A stretch of DNA of 64,000 nt from Rhododendron vialii (taxonomy: Eukaryota; Streptophyta; Magnoliopsida; Ericales; Ericaceae). Every line of letters starts with the position of its first letter. The first letter of the stretch is position 1. Below, piece after piece: positions 45,001 through 58,025 of this stretch. The stretch is from NCBI RefSeq assembly GCF_030253575.1, contig NC_080564.1:27260561-27324560 (forward strand), given 5' to 3'. The notes beneath the pieces are model-generated. The model saw only the letters and a program-made list of their open reading frames with translations, did not search any database and was not told the origin of the DNA. A program made the position numbers and the translations under genes.

Positions 45001-48000
45001 AAAAACTTGATTGTTATATTCAAGTATTCTTGCTTGGCTTTCGAGTCAACGATTAGTTTGGAAACTTGAGATTTAATGGACATGTATTGTGTCTTGTTCC
45101 ACTGATCCAACCGTAGGCTAAGTAATGAATTTGTACCAAGCTATTAATTTGATGGACTACTGTGATTTTACTTAAAACACTAACCCATGTCAATCTGAAT
45201 ATTCGGAACTTCATAACTTGAAATCAGAATGCATACTGGTGGTGGTGGGAGGTTGTTCTTTCTTTTTCTTTTTTTGGTTGGTTGGAATACTAAAACCTCG
45301 CTCTGACAAGCATGAAAATGCAAGTTCAACAATAAGGGCAGACACTTACGCATCAACGCAAAGGTCAGGCATCCGGTCGTATCCCTTTTAACACCTTCGA
45401 AAAGTTGGGACAAAAAACTGGCATGTCCTTGACGAAAATATGGACAAAGAAATAGCTACCTCTATAGAAGTTTACACCAATTGATGCATTCCTAACTCCT
45501 GAAAGACTTAGCTTGTCCTAAAACAGAACATGAAATAACAAAACACAACCAAATGGACAAACTTAATATGTCAAATTATCTGAAGTACCTATAGGTTAGA
45601 TAGATTGTAATTGTAGTGGACTGTTTATCCTCTTCATGTTGGTCCTGCATTAGGATAGTTCGAGGGATTTTCTTCACTCAGAAACATTTAGAAAACTGAC
45701 AAACCATACATTTACGTAGTGCATAAGTAAATTGGTCTCTATTTTAAGTTAGGGGTATGCTTTGCGTCTTGTAGGGATCTTCTAACTTTCCCGTTAGTTA
45801 TGGAAAAGTATGTTAGTAATATGACCAGTTTTATTTCCTTGATCGAGTAAAATGGAGAGCATATTTCATTGCACATATTTCCACACATATTTGGGGTATT
45901 CTTCCTTGTCCACATTCCATGCCGTAAGATCTTGCTTGCATATCGTGGAAAATCGTGTCTGGAACCTAGGGATAGTTTATAAGGGCTGGTTATATAATTG
46001 CTTCCTTGCACCCTTGTCTCTGAAGATGATAGAATGCATTCTCAACTACACAAAGTCAATTGAAATGAATTGCTTCTCTTTTTTCTTGATCCTGTTCTAA
46101 CTTTCTACTCATATGTGTAGTAGTTCTTGTTAGCAATATGTGATTTTTAATGCTTAATACTCTTTCCACTCATTTCGTGTCTTGATATATAGCTTTTTTT
46201 TTAATCTGATTGATATACAGTTCATATGGGCAGAGTTTGAATACAAGTACTTACGTTGGTGAGACGCTATTTAGCAGTCTTATTTGTATTGCGGGTTTAG
46301 TTTTGTTCGCACAACTGATTGGCAACATGCAGGTACTTTCTAGTATCAGATTGATGCATACAAAGTGCATTGCCTTTGTTGTACATCCCTTCTCTTTTTT
46401 GACTTTCATTTGATACGTTGTTGATAATATGCCGTCTGAAGACCTACTTGCAATCTTCAACGGCTAGACTTGAGGAATGGAGAGTTAAACGAAGAGATAC
46501 AGAAGAATGGATGAGGCACCGACAACTACCTCCAGATCTTCAAGATCGTGTTCGCCGATTTGTTCAATATAAATGGCTTGCTACTAGAGGAGTAGACGAA
46601 GAAGAAATATTGCGAGCATTGCCCTTGGACATCCGGCGTCAAATCCAAAGGCATCTCTGCCTTGCCCTTGTTCGCCGTGTAAGTTTTTTTGTTTCCTGGC
46701 GTGCCACTGTGGTGATGGACAACCTGTGTTTGATGACATCTATTTTCATAACTTGCACAAATTTGGAATTTCAAAACGAGAAATTTTATGAAATTCAACT
46801 GTGAATCTCAGCCATCCATTTCAGTTTCATGTTAAGTTTCATGGAAAGGTTTCATGTTTCCTATCACTCCTCTTTCAAAACGGCTTTCATTTGGTATGCA
46901 GCATAGCTACTAAGTGCCTGCATTTCGGAGTAAGAAATGTAGCTTCCTGTTGTCTTTCACTTGAGGGTGGACAACTTGTCGTGGTAGAAACAAAGGCAGG
47001 ACCTCCCCTCTCAGAAACCTGCATATTGAGCAATTTCAACCGTAGATAGCTTCTACTAGTTGGTTCTTTTTACCAAGCAAGTGCATGGCACATCAGGGAT
47101 TCAGGACTATAGTTCAAGGTGCGGTCTTGTAACAATTGATGTGATTCCTGGAATAAGCAACTGCTTACTTTGCTATTTCCAGCAGAAGCACACTACCCGC
47201 TAGGCCAATCGTGACTTCCAGGGTCGCTTTTGGGTTGTGACATGTCATTTAGCCAAATTTGGAGACAAGTTACTTGTTTCTGTTCTTGAATTAAGTTGCA
47301 TTGTTAAGTGTCGCATTCACAACCCGTTTGGATTGGGAGAATTGGACAGAAAACAAATGGAAGGAAATGAAATTCTCGTTGTCCTTATCATTTGGTTGGG
47401 TAAGAAAAATGGAAAGAAAATCAATCCTTCTACTGGCTGTGAGCAGTCATACAGACTAATCTGGTCAAGAGTTTTTCCTGTTCAAAATCCGCTTCAAATA
47501 ACCATGCTATTTCCCCTTGCTGTTGCAGGTTCCTTTCTTCTCCCAAATGGACGACCAACTCCTCGATGCAATATGCGAGCGCCTCGTCTCCTCCCTGAGC
47601 ACCAAAGACACCTACATAGTCCGCGAAGGAGATCCCGTAAACGAGATGCTCTTCATAATCCGAGGCCAGCTCGAGAGCTCCACCACAAACGGCGGCCGCT
47701 CCGGGTTCTTCAACTCCATCACACTCAAACCAGGCGACTTCTGCGGCGAAGAACTCCTCACATGGGCCCTAATGCCTTCTTCAAGCCTCAACTTCCCTTC
47801 CTCCACTCGGACCGTCCGAGCACTCACCGAAGTCGAAGCCTTCGCCCTCCGAGCCGAGGACCTCAAGTTCGTCGCGAACCAGTTCAAGCGTCTCCACAGC
47901 AAGAAGTTGCAGCACGCATTCCGGTACTATTCTCATCAGTGGAGGACTTGGGGGGCGTGTTATATACAGACGGCTTGGAGGAGGTTGAAGAGGAAGAAGT

Positions 48001-48278
48001 TGGTGGAGGAGTTGTCGAGACAGGAGAGTGGGTATGGATATGTTGGTGGTATGGATCCAGATGGGGATTTTGAGGAAGACGGAGGAGGTGGGGGGAGTCC
48101 GTCGGTGGATAGTAACGGGCAGTTTCTTGGGGCGACGTTCTTGGCCTCGAAATTCGCTGCGAATACTAGGAGGGGGGTGACCGCACAGAAGGGGACATCA
48201 GTGGTGGAGACGGGTAAGAGCGGCTTGGAGATGCCGAAGCTGTTTAAACCGGATGAGCCTGATTTCTCTGCAGATTGA
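42083..48278 (+). CDS. CNGC18: Cyclic nucleotide-gated ion channel, group III (CNGC18/CNGC16-like)
   Basis: Plasma-membrane Ca2+-permeable cation channel subunit; CNGC18 is needed for pollen tube tip growth. Six exons: 42083-42547, 43649-43861, 44286-44596, 46221-46332, 46442-46678, 47529-48278, all GT-AG with continuous phase, 695 residues (Arabidopsis CNGC18 has 706). S1 is around WNHIFLVTCLVALFLDPLYF; S4-S5 contains IIKTTGVVAKTAWAGAAYNL. The pore spans the exon 3-4 junction and reads SSYGQS. The C-linker has KRRDTEEWMRHRQLPPDLQ; the CNBD in exon 6 carries the phosphate-binding cassette PGDFCGEELLTW (514-525), followed by the IQ motif IQTAWRRLKRKK (592-603). The C-terminus LFKPDEPDF also ends CNGC18. 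The symbol is by overall resemblance; CNGC16 is the alternative. Introns carry a hAT-like MITE (intron 1) and a Stowaway (intron 2). Confidence 0.92.
42594..42873. mobile_element. hAT-like MITE in CNGC intron 1, 280 bp
   Basis: Begins TAGGGGTGATAAACGAGCC and ends ...AGCGGCCCTA, with perfect 8-bp flanks cttgttta at 42586-42593 and 42874-42881. The body is gagcttg and cgagc repeats. Same family as 63078-63408. Confidence 0.88.
43914..44165. mobile_element. Stowaway MITE in CNGC intron 2, 252 bp
   Basis: CTCCCTCCATCCCATATTCT at the left, its imperfect complement ending GACAGAGGGAG at the right, and TA on both sides (43912-43913, 44166-44167). Confidence 0.9.
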
Positions 48279-48656
48279 GAGGAGACACACCGGTTGTGAT
48301 ACGAATGCGATGATCAGAACAGTTACGTTGCACTTGCATGCATGGAAGTAGTTACGAAGAAACAGAACAGAACCCAGGACTGTGCGAGTGGTAACATGAT
48401 AGCAAGCGAAAAGTACAACTTCAAGTTTGCAGGTTCAACTTCCACAGTTACAAAAGCAAGAAAAACTGTGGTGGGCACGAAAAAATTTATTCGGGTGATA
48501 ACTTCAAAGTCGTGAGATTAGTGGAGTTGTTGGCCACTCAATTATTAAGAAAAAAAATATAAAGTAAAAGAGGTCATAAATCTCAATAGATGTGTACTTT
48601 AGTAAAATTTTTAAGTCCTTTTTGTTGAACTACTTGGGCTTTGTAGCCAATTTCTT
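48279..48656. other. 3' flank of the CNGC gene
   Basis: No gene; probable 3' UTR and termination region, polyadenylation signals not assignable with confidence. Confidence 0.45.
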
Positions 48657-49159
48657 AGAGCATCTCCAATACATCCTTTATTCCTCTATTTTTTCATTTG
48701 AGAGGATCATTTTTAGAGGAAAAATACCATTCCAACCTATCTTCTATTTTTTCCTCCATTTGAGAGGATCAAGTTTGGTACTCCAAATATGGAGGATGGA
48801 GAAAAAAATAGAGGATGTCCTCCATTTTACTATTCACTCTCACCAAATCCCATTTTGTTCATCAAATTAGTTTTGATACACTAATCCTTTATAAAATTGG
48901 TACCAATCAAAAGATATGTACAATATCTTCAAAATAAGACCCATATTGATTATTTTTTAAATGAAATTAGAAAAATGAAAATTTGAGTTTTGGAGAGAAA
49001 GTGGGAAAGTTTGCGATTTGGAATGAGTTTTTAAAGAAATAGAATATTGGGTTGGAGTTAGATTTCCTCCAAAATTACTCTTACAATAAAATATATTATT
49101 TTGATACTCTCAAATGAAGAAATAAAAGCAAAAATGGAGTATTGGATTGGAGATGCTCT
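48657..49159. mobile_element. AGAGCATCTCCAATAC MITE, 503 bp
   Basis: Inverted ends AGAGCATCTCCAATAC/GGATTGGAGATGCTCT. The body has repeated tccattt and gagaggatca blocks. It abuts the next element. Confidence 0.75.
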
Positions 49160-49161
49160 TA

Positions 49162-49591
49162 GGGCGTGTTTGATTGCAGATTTCGTTTTGAGGGGATTCG
49201 TAATGACGTGGGATTAGGATTGGGATTGAGAATGAGGTGGGATTATTAATGAGAAGATGAATTATTTATTCATGTTTGTTTTGCACGGGATTAGGATTGG
49301 GATTCGGATTGAGAATGGGAAGGGATTGTAAATAACATGTTTGTTTTGGTTAGGATTAGGATTGGGATTGGGATTGAAGTGTGTTTTTAAACATGTATTG
49401 CTCAATCCCATGGGGATGGGATTACTAGTAACACTCCCCTCATGGTATTGCTAATACCCCCATTTTGGGGGATTAACAATCCCATGGGACAACTAGTCCC
49501 CCCGCCAAAAACCTAACCAAACAAGAAATTAATAGCCCCATGGAATTATTAATCCAATCCTTCCCTCCCAAACCTTCTATCAAACACGCCC
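49162..49591. mobile_element. PIF/Harbinger (Tourist) MITE, 430 bp
   Basis: Terminal inverted repeat GGGCGTGTTTGAT and the 3-bp duplication TTA at 49159-49161 and 49592-49594 are the hallmarks of this superfamily. The interior is tandem-like ggattaggattgggatt. Confidence 0.92.
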
Positions 49592-49826
49592 TTAGTGTGC
49601 ATTGTTGGTGGCTAATTTTGTAGAACTTCTCTCAGTGACTCCACTTGAATAAAGTTCCTTACACACATTCATTAGTGCAACCTAACACTCAACTGGCAAT
49701 ATCGTACTTATCACTTGACTTTTGGTTCCTTTTTTTTTGCGTAAATTGCTATTCCCCCTCCCCTGACACCCCACCCCCGACCCCACAGCACTTTTTCCAC
49801 ACTTTTCCCGGATTACCCCCGGCTCC

Positions 49827-50388
49827 CCTAAAACGGCAACGTTTTAGTTAAAAAAAAAAAAATCAAAACCATCCGTTTGCAATCCTATAGAGCAGAAACG
49901 TAATTATGAGAGCCTTACAGACAAAATTTGATTATGTCTCTTTAGAATAATATGATCAGAATAAAAATATCTACACACCCGTTCAAATGGATTAAAAATT
50001 AAAGCACTTAATTTTTTAATCATATTTTTTAATATATAAACGGTCTAAAAAAATTAAGTGCTAAAATTTTCACTCCGTTTAATCGGTGCAAAGATCTTGT
50101 TATTTTGATTATATTGACAAGATCTTTGCATCAATTCAAATGGAGTGAAAATTTGAGCATTTAATTTTTTGAGATCGTTTATATATTAAAAATATAGTTA
50201 AAAAATTAAGTGCTTCAATTTTTAATCCGTTTAAACGGGTGTGAAGATCTTATTATTTTGATCATCTTATTCTAAAGAGACATAATCAAATTGTCTCTAG
50301 GGCTCTTATAATCACGTTTCTGCTCCATAGGATTGCAAATTGATAATTTTGAATTTTTTTTTAAACTAAAACATTGCCGTTTTAGGAT
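49827..50388. repeat. Fold-back inverted repeat, about 560 bp
   Basis: The arms start cctaaaacggcaacgtttta and end as its complement. They contain gcagaaacgtaattatgaga, cttaattttttaa and ccgtttaaacggg-type blocks and meet near 50113 (gatcttgt/acaagatc). Confidence 0.85.
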
Positions 50389-50780
50389 TGCCGTTTCAGA
50401 GCAAAGATCTTTTATTTTATTATTTTATTTTAAATGGTCATAATGAATTTTTTGGTGTAAGGTCTTTCAACAAATACTCTAAGACTCATTATTTAGTTTC
50501 AAGACTCTCTTAAGGTGTCCATTAAAAGGCCTTGGAGCTAAAAATTTATTATGACCATTTAGAATGAAATGATCAGAAAAATAGCATCTTCGAACCCATT
50601 CAAACGGATTGAAAATTGAAACACTTATTTTTTTACACCGTTTATATATTAAAAAATAGTTAAAAAAATAAGTGTATTCTAAAATTTATTACGACCATTT
50701 AGGATGAAATGTTTAGAAAAATAATATCTTTGCACCGGTTCAAACGGATTGAAAATTAAAATACTTTTTTTTAACTATAT

Positions 50781-50891
<111 letters not shown>

Positions 50892-51792
50892 AAAAAATAG
50901 TCAGATTAACTTTTAACTATATTTTTTAATATATAAACGGTTTAAAAAAATAAGTGTTTTAATTTTCAATCCGTTTGAATCAGTGCAAAGATGTTATTTT
51001 TCTAATCATTTCATCCTAAATAGTTCTAATAAATTTTTGGCTCTAAAACCTTTCAATGGGCACCCTAAGAGCTCTAAACTAAATAAGAAATCTTAGGGTG
51101 CTCGTTGAACTGGTTAATGTTATACTTATATATATTTATTTATTTTATATAGATTTTTGAAAGCATAGAAATATGTTAGCTTGGGCACAAAGCGTTGGTC
51201 TTAAATATGGTATTATGGTGGTTAATTGAAAATAGAATTTTAGTTAATCAAAAAAAAAAGGGAAAAATGGGAAAGGAAGCAAATAAAGAAAAAATTGAAA
51301 ATTAGAAAAAAAAAATAAGAAGAAAAAGAAGGAGCTGGGGGAAGAGGGTAAAACGGGAAGGAGGGGGTGGGGTCGGGAGGGGGGCTGTGTCAGAAGGGGG
51401 GAATAGCAGCTCTCTTTTTTGCTCTCTACTAGTAGCTGGTGGAAGTACACGAAGGCAAAATGTCTATTGTATAGTAGAGAGCCCTTGGAAGACACATTTT
51501 GAGTTTAACTAGCTATAGTGATCAGGGACGGATTCACATGGGGAAAGTCGAGTGACCCTCCTGAAATTATTGAATTATTATTAGTTTTTAATCCAAAACA
51601 ATGGTGAGTGGGTGACTGTTTGAGGTTGCTTTTGAAGGGGATGGTAGATTCCTTTTTTTGGTTAATAATAATAATGATAGCAACTAATGGGATTCAATAG
51701 CCAGTAGTCTTGGAGATGCTCGTAGTTCGATGATATTGGCTTTGACATGTCACCATAATGATATGGCCCTCCACATGTTACCTAAATCACCA

Positions 51793-52011
51793 GGAATTTT
51801 TTAGTGCAAATTGGATATAGTCACGTGATACCTATTCGAGTAGTCAAAACGGGTTTTGAATGGCTCATATCCGAGCAGAGGCAAAGAGGGGAGAGTGCTT
51901 GGCTGAGTAGGAGAAAGATTGTTCGGATTTGAACCGTTTAAAACACGTTTGGACAGTTAGGATGGGCATTTGGTACCGCCCCCTGGTACCCAATTTGCAC
52001 CCATAAACTTC
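51793..52011. mobile_element. MITE-like inverted repeat, 219 bp
   Basis: GGAATTTTTTAGTGCAAATT pairs with GAAGTTTATGGGTGCAAATT; inner cacgtgatacc and ggtaccaaat resemble the elements at 3510 and 29941. No matching duplication found. Confidence 0.5.
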
Positions 52012-53046
52012 TCTTTTTTTCAACGAAGGATAAGGAGCGGATCAAAAGAAACAAAGGATAAGGAAACTCATGCCAACCACCTAATTTTCGAATGGCTCCA
52101 CAACCCTAGCCAATAAACCCATGAAATCATGAGGCTTATGTTTGCACTTATAAGATATGTGCGGTCCACAACCGTTTGCTTTTTTCCCGACGGTCCGGAG
52201 TGTTCGGTTTAGCTTACGTGCACTTTAACTAATCTCCTCCTTGATCCAGTAAAAAAATGGGGGCCATTAACTTCCTTATAGCCTGACCCCAAGAATCAAA
52301 CCGTGTTCAATTGTGTGAGGAGCAAATACATCAACTAACTGAACTAAGGCTGTATTTTGGCAAAATAAGTCACAATGGCTTATTTTTTTGTTTTTATTAA
52401 AAAAAATCGCATTTCTTAGTTGTGCATCAAGTTTTTGTGGATAATTGATTTGTCTCGACGAGAAGAACCGAAAAAGTAAAAAATTATTATTCAAACTCAT
52501 AATGTTTTGAATAAAGACGAAAATAAGCAAAAAATTTCAAATTTTTTTCTCACACTTTTGGCTTGTTTTCGTCTTAAATTATAAAATTATAAGTTTCAAT
52601 TATAATTTTTTACTTTTTTAGTTTCTCTCGTTGAGACAAATCAAAAAATTAAAAAAAAAATTGACGGAAAGCCAACAAATGCAATTTTTTAAAAATAAAT
52701 TTAAAAAAAATTGACTTATTTTGCAAAAATAGGCCAACCCTTTGAGGTTAACCACACCCCAGTCGCTAGTACTCCCATTTTCAGGTCCTCCTCTCAATTA
52801 TAACTGCTGCTCTCCTTTAAAATTGTCTGCTTAATTTCTACTTTGCAATTAATATGTCATACTCATGACATGGACTGATATGTCCTCTTCTTAACTCTTT
52901 CCATGGGTGTACTTCTCATGGAATGGATTGATCAACCATTCTGGTGATCCTTTTTCCTTTAATTGCAAGCAACAATTAAATGGGTAACTTGCGAGTTTGG
53001 AGAGGTTTTGTTTGAAAGCTAGATGTAGTTTATTTTGACTTGTAGT
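52012..53046. other. Intergenic, no gene seen
   Basis: 52360-52720 holds an AT-rich inverted repeat (cttattttgcaaaatag, gtctcgacgagaagaac / gtttctctcgttgagacaaa), probably another small fold-back element. The rest is unremarkable. Confidence 0.45.
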
Positions 53047-53398
53047 TAGAGGTGCTAAAAGGACCAAGCTATTAAATGTCAAGTTTGTGTTCATCCGTTA
53101 ACAGTTTGTTCAGGGTTGGTTTGTCCCATAAATCAACCAAGTTAGAACAATTTTTTGAAAACTCGTTAAGTTTGTCAAACCAAGTTCGACAAGCTACCAT
53201 TTGGCTCGTTCGGCTTACTATGTATAAAAAAATTAAAGCAACTCGAGATTGATTTGATTAAAGCTCATTTGAGACCGGTTTGTCTCATAAGCAAGTGGAA
53301 CTCGAACATATTTTTAAACTTCATTAATTAAGTTTTCACACCAAACTTCGTTAATCAACCACATGCTCAACTCGTTTGCCTCGTGTTTATGGCCCCTG
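53047..53398. mobile_element. hAT-like MITE, 352 bp
   Basis: Left end TAGAGGTGCTAAAAGG, right end (inverted) CAGGGGCCATAAACACG. The flanking octamers cttgtagt (53039-53046) and cttgcagt (53399-53406) match 7 of 8. Body with caagct and aactcg blocks. Confidence 0.75.
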
Positions 53399-53772
53399 CT
53401 TGCAGTGATCCATCTTGTATGAACTCATTCATATAAGCTTTATTGTCCACTCTTTTGTATTCTCTATTGAGAGTTAAATGGTCAGATTTTATTGAAAGCA
53501 AGAATTACTAATTATTCTTGTCATAAAGAGGGAGCATCAAATTTCAGTCCCTTTTTTTTTTTTGGCGTATGAGAGATTTCTTATTGGGCGATTTATTATT
53601 CACACTTTTCTAACCAAATTTCTTAATGTATCTCTCCCAATATTATATCCCAATACAGGGGAAAAGCCTGGTCTAAAAAGTTTCTACACTGATGACATTT
53701 GTAGTGGTGCTAGCAGGGAGACAAAAGTGGGAGGCTTGTCTGTATCGTCAACCCAAGACTTTTGGCTTCCAA

Positions 53773-53812
<40 letters not shown>

Positions 53813-53879
53813 TATTGGTATCCCATACCCTTAGAGGGAGAAGAAAAACTTGTGGAGTAGAGATAAGGGTGTTCAATCC
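53399..53879 (+). promoter_or_regulatory. Upstream region of ALDH2B
   Basis: A CT run (53773-53796) joined to a CA run (53797-53812) lies 70-110 bp before the ATG. No convincing TATA box. Confidence 0.45.
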
Positions 53880-54177
53880 ATGGCAGCAGCTTGGAGAATC
53901 TCGTCGTTGCTCTCTCGTCCTCTCTCTCTTCCCCCAGCTTCTGCTTCTTCCCTGCTCTCTCTAGGTGTGTGACTCTCACTTGACTTGACTGCTCACCCAT
54001 CTCTCATATTCTCCATCTGATATATTTTCTTAAATTAACTCGAACATATACATGCAAGTTATGAAATAAATTATACGCTTGTAGCTTTGAATCTATGAAG
54101 CTTTTACTATATTCTTCATTTATTAACTGAAGTGATGGCCTTATATATGTGTATTTTTTCCCCCTAGTATTTCCTCT

Positions 54178-54210
<33 letters not shown>

Positions 54211-57200
54211 ACATACACACACGGGAGTGTATATTATATCTACACAGTCACAGAGACATTCAATGGGTCCGATATATTTATGTGGTCTGAGTTGTTTATC
54301 TTATTTCGTTACTATGCAGATTTCTTGTTTGACTTTCGGATTTTTTTTCTCGAATTATTTGAGGGATCCCGTCAACCAGTTTTTGAGTTACTTCCATTAT
54401 ATATATCATCATATTTATAATTTATGAAACGAAAGGAAATTATACTTTAATGATTATATTAACAGGTAAGATTCTGATGAAATTATTGGTAGTCTATCTA
54501 TCTTTCTGTGTGTGAATGGAATGGAAGGGATGATTTTCTTGATGGTTGACCAATTAACATTAAGTCACAGACATTTTGATCGATTTCTAAAAAGAAAATC
54601 GAACATAGAAAAAGCATCTAGCAATTGCAGATTCGATTCAAGAACATTACACTGTAACTGTCCTGTAGTATGCTCTGTTTCTGTAATTGAATGAGAAATT
54701 CACTCATGCCTTGATAGAAATTCTTCCGTTTTTGGAGTACTAGTTTGTATCCCTTTCACCCTCACGTGCGACCGCTTTTGAGTTCAGTCACGTGTAACTT
54801 TTTTTTTTTTTTTATCTATCATCATGCAGCTTTTCCGCTCGTTTGTCAGCGCGGGGTGTGGATTGTGAATTTTTTAAAATGTGAGGTAGAATGGGCCCGC
54901 TTTTATATCATGTAAAAACTTTATATTCAACTCAAAACCAATTGGTAATAAGTGGAGGGTCCCAAATGTTATTAAGTGGTCTATCATTCCATACCCAAGC
55001 CATGTGGGAGCCGCATTTAGGTCTTGTCACGTGTGACTACTTTTTGAGTTCTACTTTTTTTGGATTTGTCATCGGGTTGTGGGCTTAGTTTAATTTTTGT
55101 AATAAAATTTGGGATGGAATGGACCCACTTTGATACCATGTGAAAACTTAATATCCATCTCAAAGTCAATTGACAATAAGTGAGGTGGTCTCAATTGATA
55201 CTGAACATCTTGAGTGCACGTTTGTTGTACTAATCACAATTGATGTTATGTTTCTTGATCTTCAGGAAGAAATTCTAGTTTGGAAAGGAGATCCCATGGG
55301 TTCAGCACTGCTGCTGCAGCAACAGAGGAACCGATCATCCCACCTGTTCAAATCAATTACACCCAGCTTCTAATCAACGGTCAATTCGTGAATTCAGCAT
55401 CCGGTAATCGATTTCTAGGATCGATATTAAACTCAAAATCTCGATTTTTTTTCTTACCTTGTACCATATCTTTTTCAGTGCATGTATCATATACCAAACC
55501 AATAGTACAACTTAGCTGATGTTGGAAATACCATGTATATGTTTTAGGAAAAACATTTCCAACCTTCGACCCTCGGACATGCGATGTGATCGCTCATGTC
55601 GCTGAAGGTGATGCAGAAGATATCAACCGTGCCGTATCTGCTGCTCGCAAGGCATTCGATGAGGGACCATGGCCAAGAATGAGCGCTTATGTTAGTACTA
55701 TATCTATTTTGAATTTTCCCCTAGCTCCTTGTGTGTTTGTTTTGAACTTACCTTAGTTACCTATTTTCTAGTTATTGTTTCTTATGCTTTTCTCACTTGG
55801 GTTTCAGGAGAGGTCAAGGATACTGCTGCGTTTTGCAGATTTAGTTGAGAAACACAGTGATGAGCTTGCAGCTCTTGAGACATGGGATAATGGGAAGCCA
55901 TACGAACAGGCTGCCAAAGCCGAATTACCATTGTTCGTCCGTTTATTCCACTATTATGCCGGTAAAGAACTAAAATGAAGTGATGCCATCATGTGCTCCT
56001 ATATTTATGTATTCATACACTGCCTAGATACATTTTAGTATTTTTAAGGACTTCGTAAAAGGTCCCACCGTTTTGAATGTAAGTGTCCGTATAGCACTCG
56101 GCAAGCAGAATGGCAAACCAATCCTAATTCCTAATTGATTGTGACACAAGGTTTAGCTATAAGTTTTGGTCCTCAACAAATGCAGGTTGGGCAGATAAGA
56201 TCCATGGTCTCACAGTCCCAGCTGATGGGCCATACCATGTGCAGACGTTGCATGAACCAATCGGAGTTGCTGGACAGATTATTCCGTGGAACTTTCCTCT
56301 TATCATGTTTGCTTGGAAAGTTGGTCCTGCACTTGCTTGTGGTAACACTATTGTCCTCAAGACTGCTGAGCAAACCCCATTAACTGCTCTTTATGTGGCA
56401 AAGCTATTTCATGAGGTATGTTATACATGATGGGACTATTATGCTTTATAAGTTTTTCGATTGAGCTTTTCATTGGTGGTCTTCCATCTTCTTATCTGTT
56501 CATTTTGTGTGTGACCTTAACATCATTCTGAGTTCTTCTCAGTGGTATTTCTTTGTACGTTGTCAAGAAATCAAAAGGTAGATCATAAACAGAACATTGA
56601 AATTAATCCTATTTGTATGTTTCATGATTTATGAACTGTGGTACACTGGCCTTTTTGTACCATCTCCCGTTATCTTGTGCGTTTTGTTTTTGATATGGGA
56701 TGTTTCGTGGTGAGGTGGTCACTGGTTCTGTAATTGGCATACTGTAAGATATCGGAGGCAGCTTTTCAAAATTGGTATTTAAACTGAGATTTTGATCCTA
56801 AGTTTGTATTCTTTTGCATCAAAGTGAGATCACAAAACTTCAGCAAACAGAGAAACTTGATAGAAGTTGGAAGTCATATCCCTGCTAAAGTCAGATGCAC
56901 TTGTACAATGATAATCTAGTGCATTTGGCTGAATTTTCATACAACATTATGAGTAACAACGGGTCACTTTCGAAAGAGAAATATCCAGGGTCACTTTAAT
57001 ACTAAAATATAACTACACGTATGATGGCGTTGGACAATCAATGTAACAGACATCAGCGAGCGTCGAGCGAGACTACTAATGGCGTGTACTTTGACGAAAT
57101 TTTTTATCCGAATGGATTTTAAGTGGTTAACTTGGGGGAAGATTAACATGCAAGTCCTTTCATATATTATTCCCAGCATGTGGCAAGATGATCTCTGAGT

Positions 57201-57982
57201 AACCCAAAACGTTTTCGGTTGTTTCGTGTGTGTACTTTCGGTGTTGTGATTTTGGTTGGTGAGAAATGCTCAGACATTCCATTTCTGCTGCGCTCTCCCG
57301 GAGCTATGATCTTGCGATGTAACGTACAGTGTTTGTGGCAGGCTGGCCTTCCTCCAGGCGTTCTAAACATAGTTTCTGGCTTTGGTCCAACTGCTGGAGC
57401 AGCTCTTGCTAGTCACATGGATGTGGACAAGGTATTTATGATGGTGATTTTAACTTTTGTTATCGGCTATGGTTTTCCTCTATTTGGTGTTGGATGTAGG
57501 TATGATAATGCATGTGCCTATACAGAGATGCATGTAGATTAACCTGAAATATGTAAGTACCTTTTATTGACTTTACTGAATGCCATCAAAATACTATTAC
57601 AGAACACAAATGGGAATCCAATGTCACGTCTCTTTCAGTAAGTCATGCTGGTGTTGGAAAAAATTGCCTTGGTTCCACCACGTGGATTGACCGGCTCCTG
57701 TTGGCATGAAAAGCCAGCAATGTAAGGTGCATCAAAGTCCAAAAGGATGGCCCTAGGTATTCTGCAATTTTGGCTCTTGGAATATTGCAAATAAACAATG
57801 GATTATATTTCTCACCAAGTAAGAGAGAAAAAGGGGCAGCATGTCTCTTCAATCTGCCAAGGGTTGACAGCGGACAACTTTGGCAGGTTTATTCAAGCAT
57901 GCACCGATGACCGAGGTGGTGCATGCTTTGTAACTATAAGCTGTCTGTGATTTAGGATGAAGAGATTTTAGAAGGGAGGCAT

Positions 57983-58025
<43 letters not shown>

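Noticed and set aside
47237-48073. Long 278-codon frame overlapping the last CNGC exon
   Set aside because: It begins in intron sequence and reads the CNGC exon in the wrong frame; the product is Arg/Pro-rich noise.
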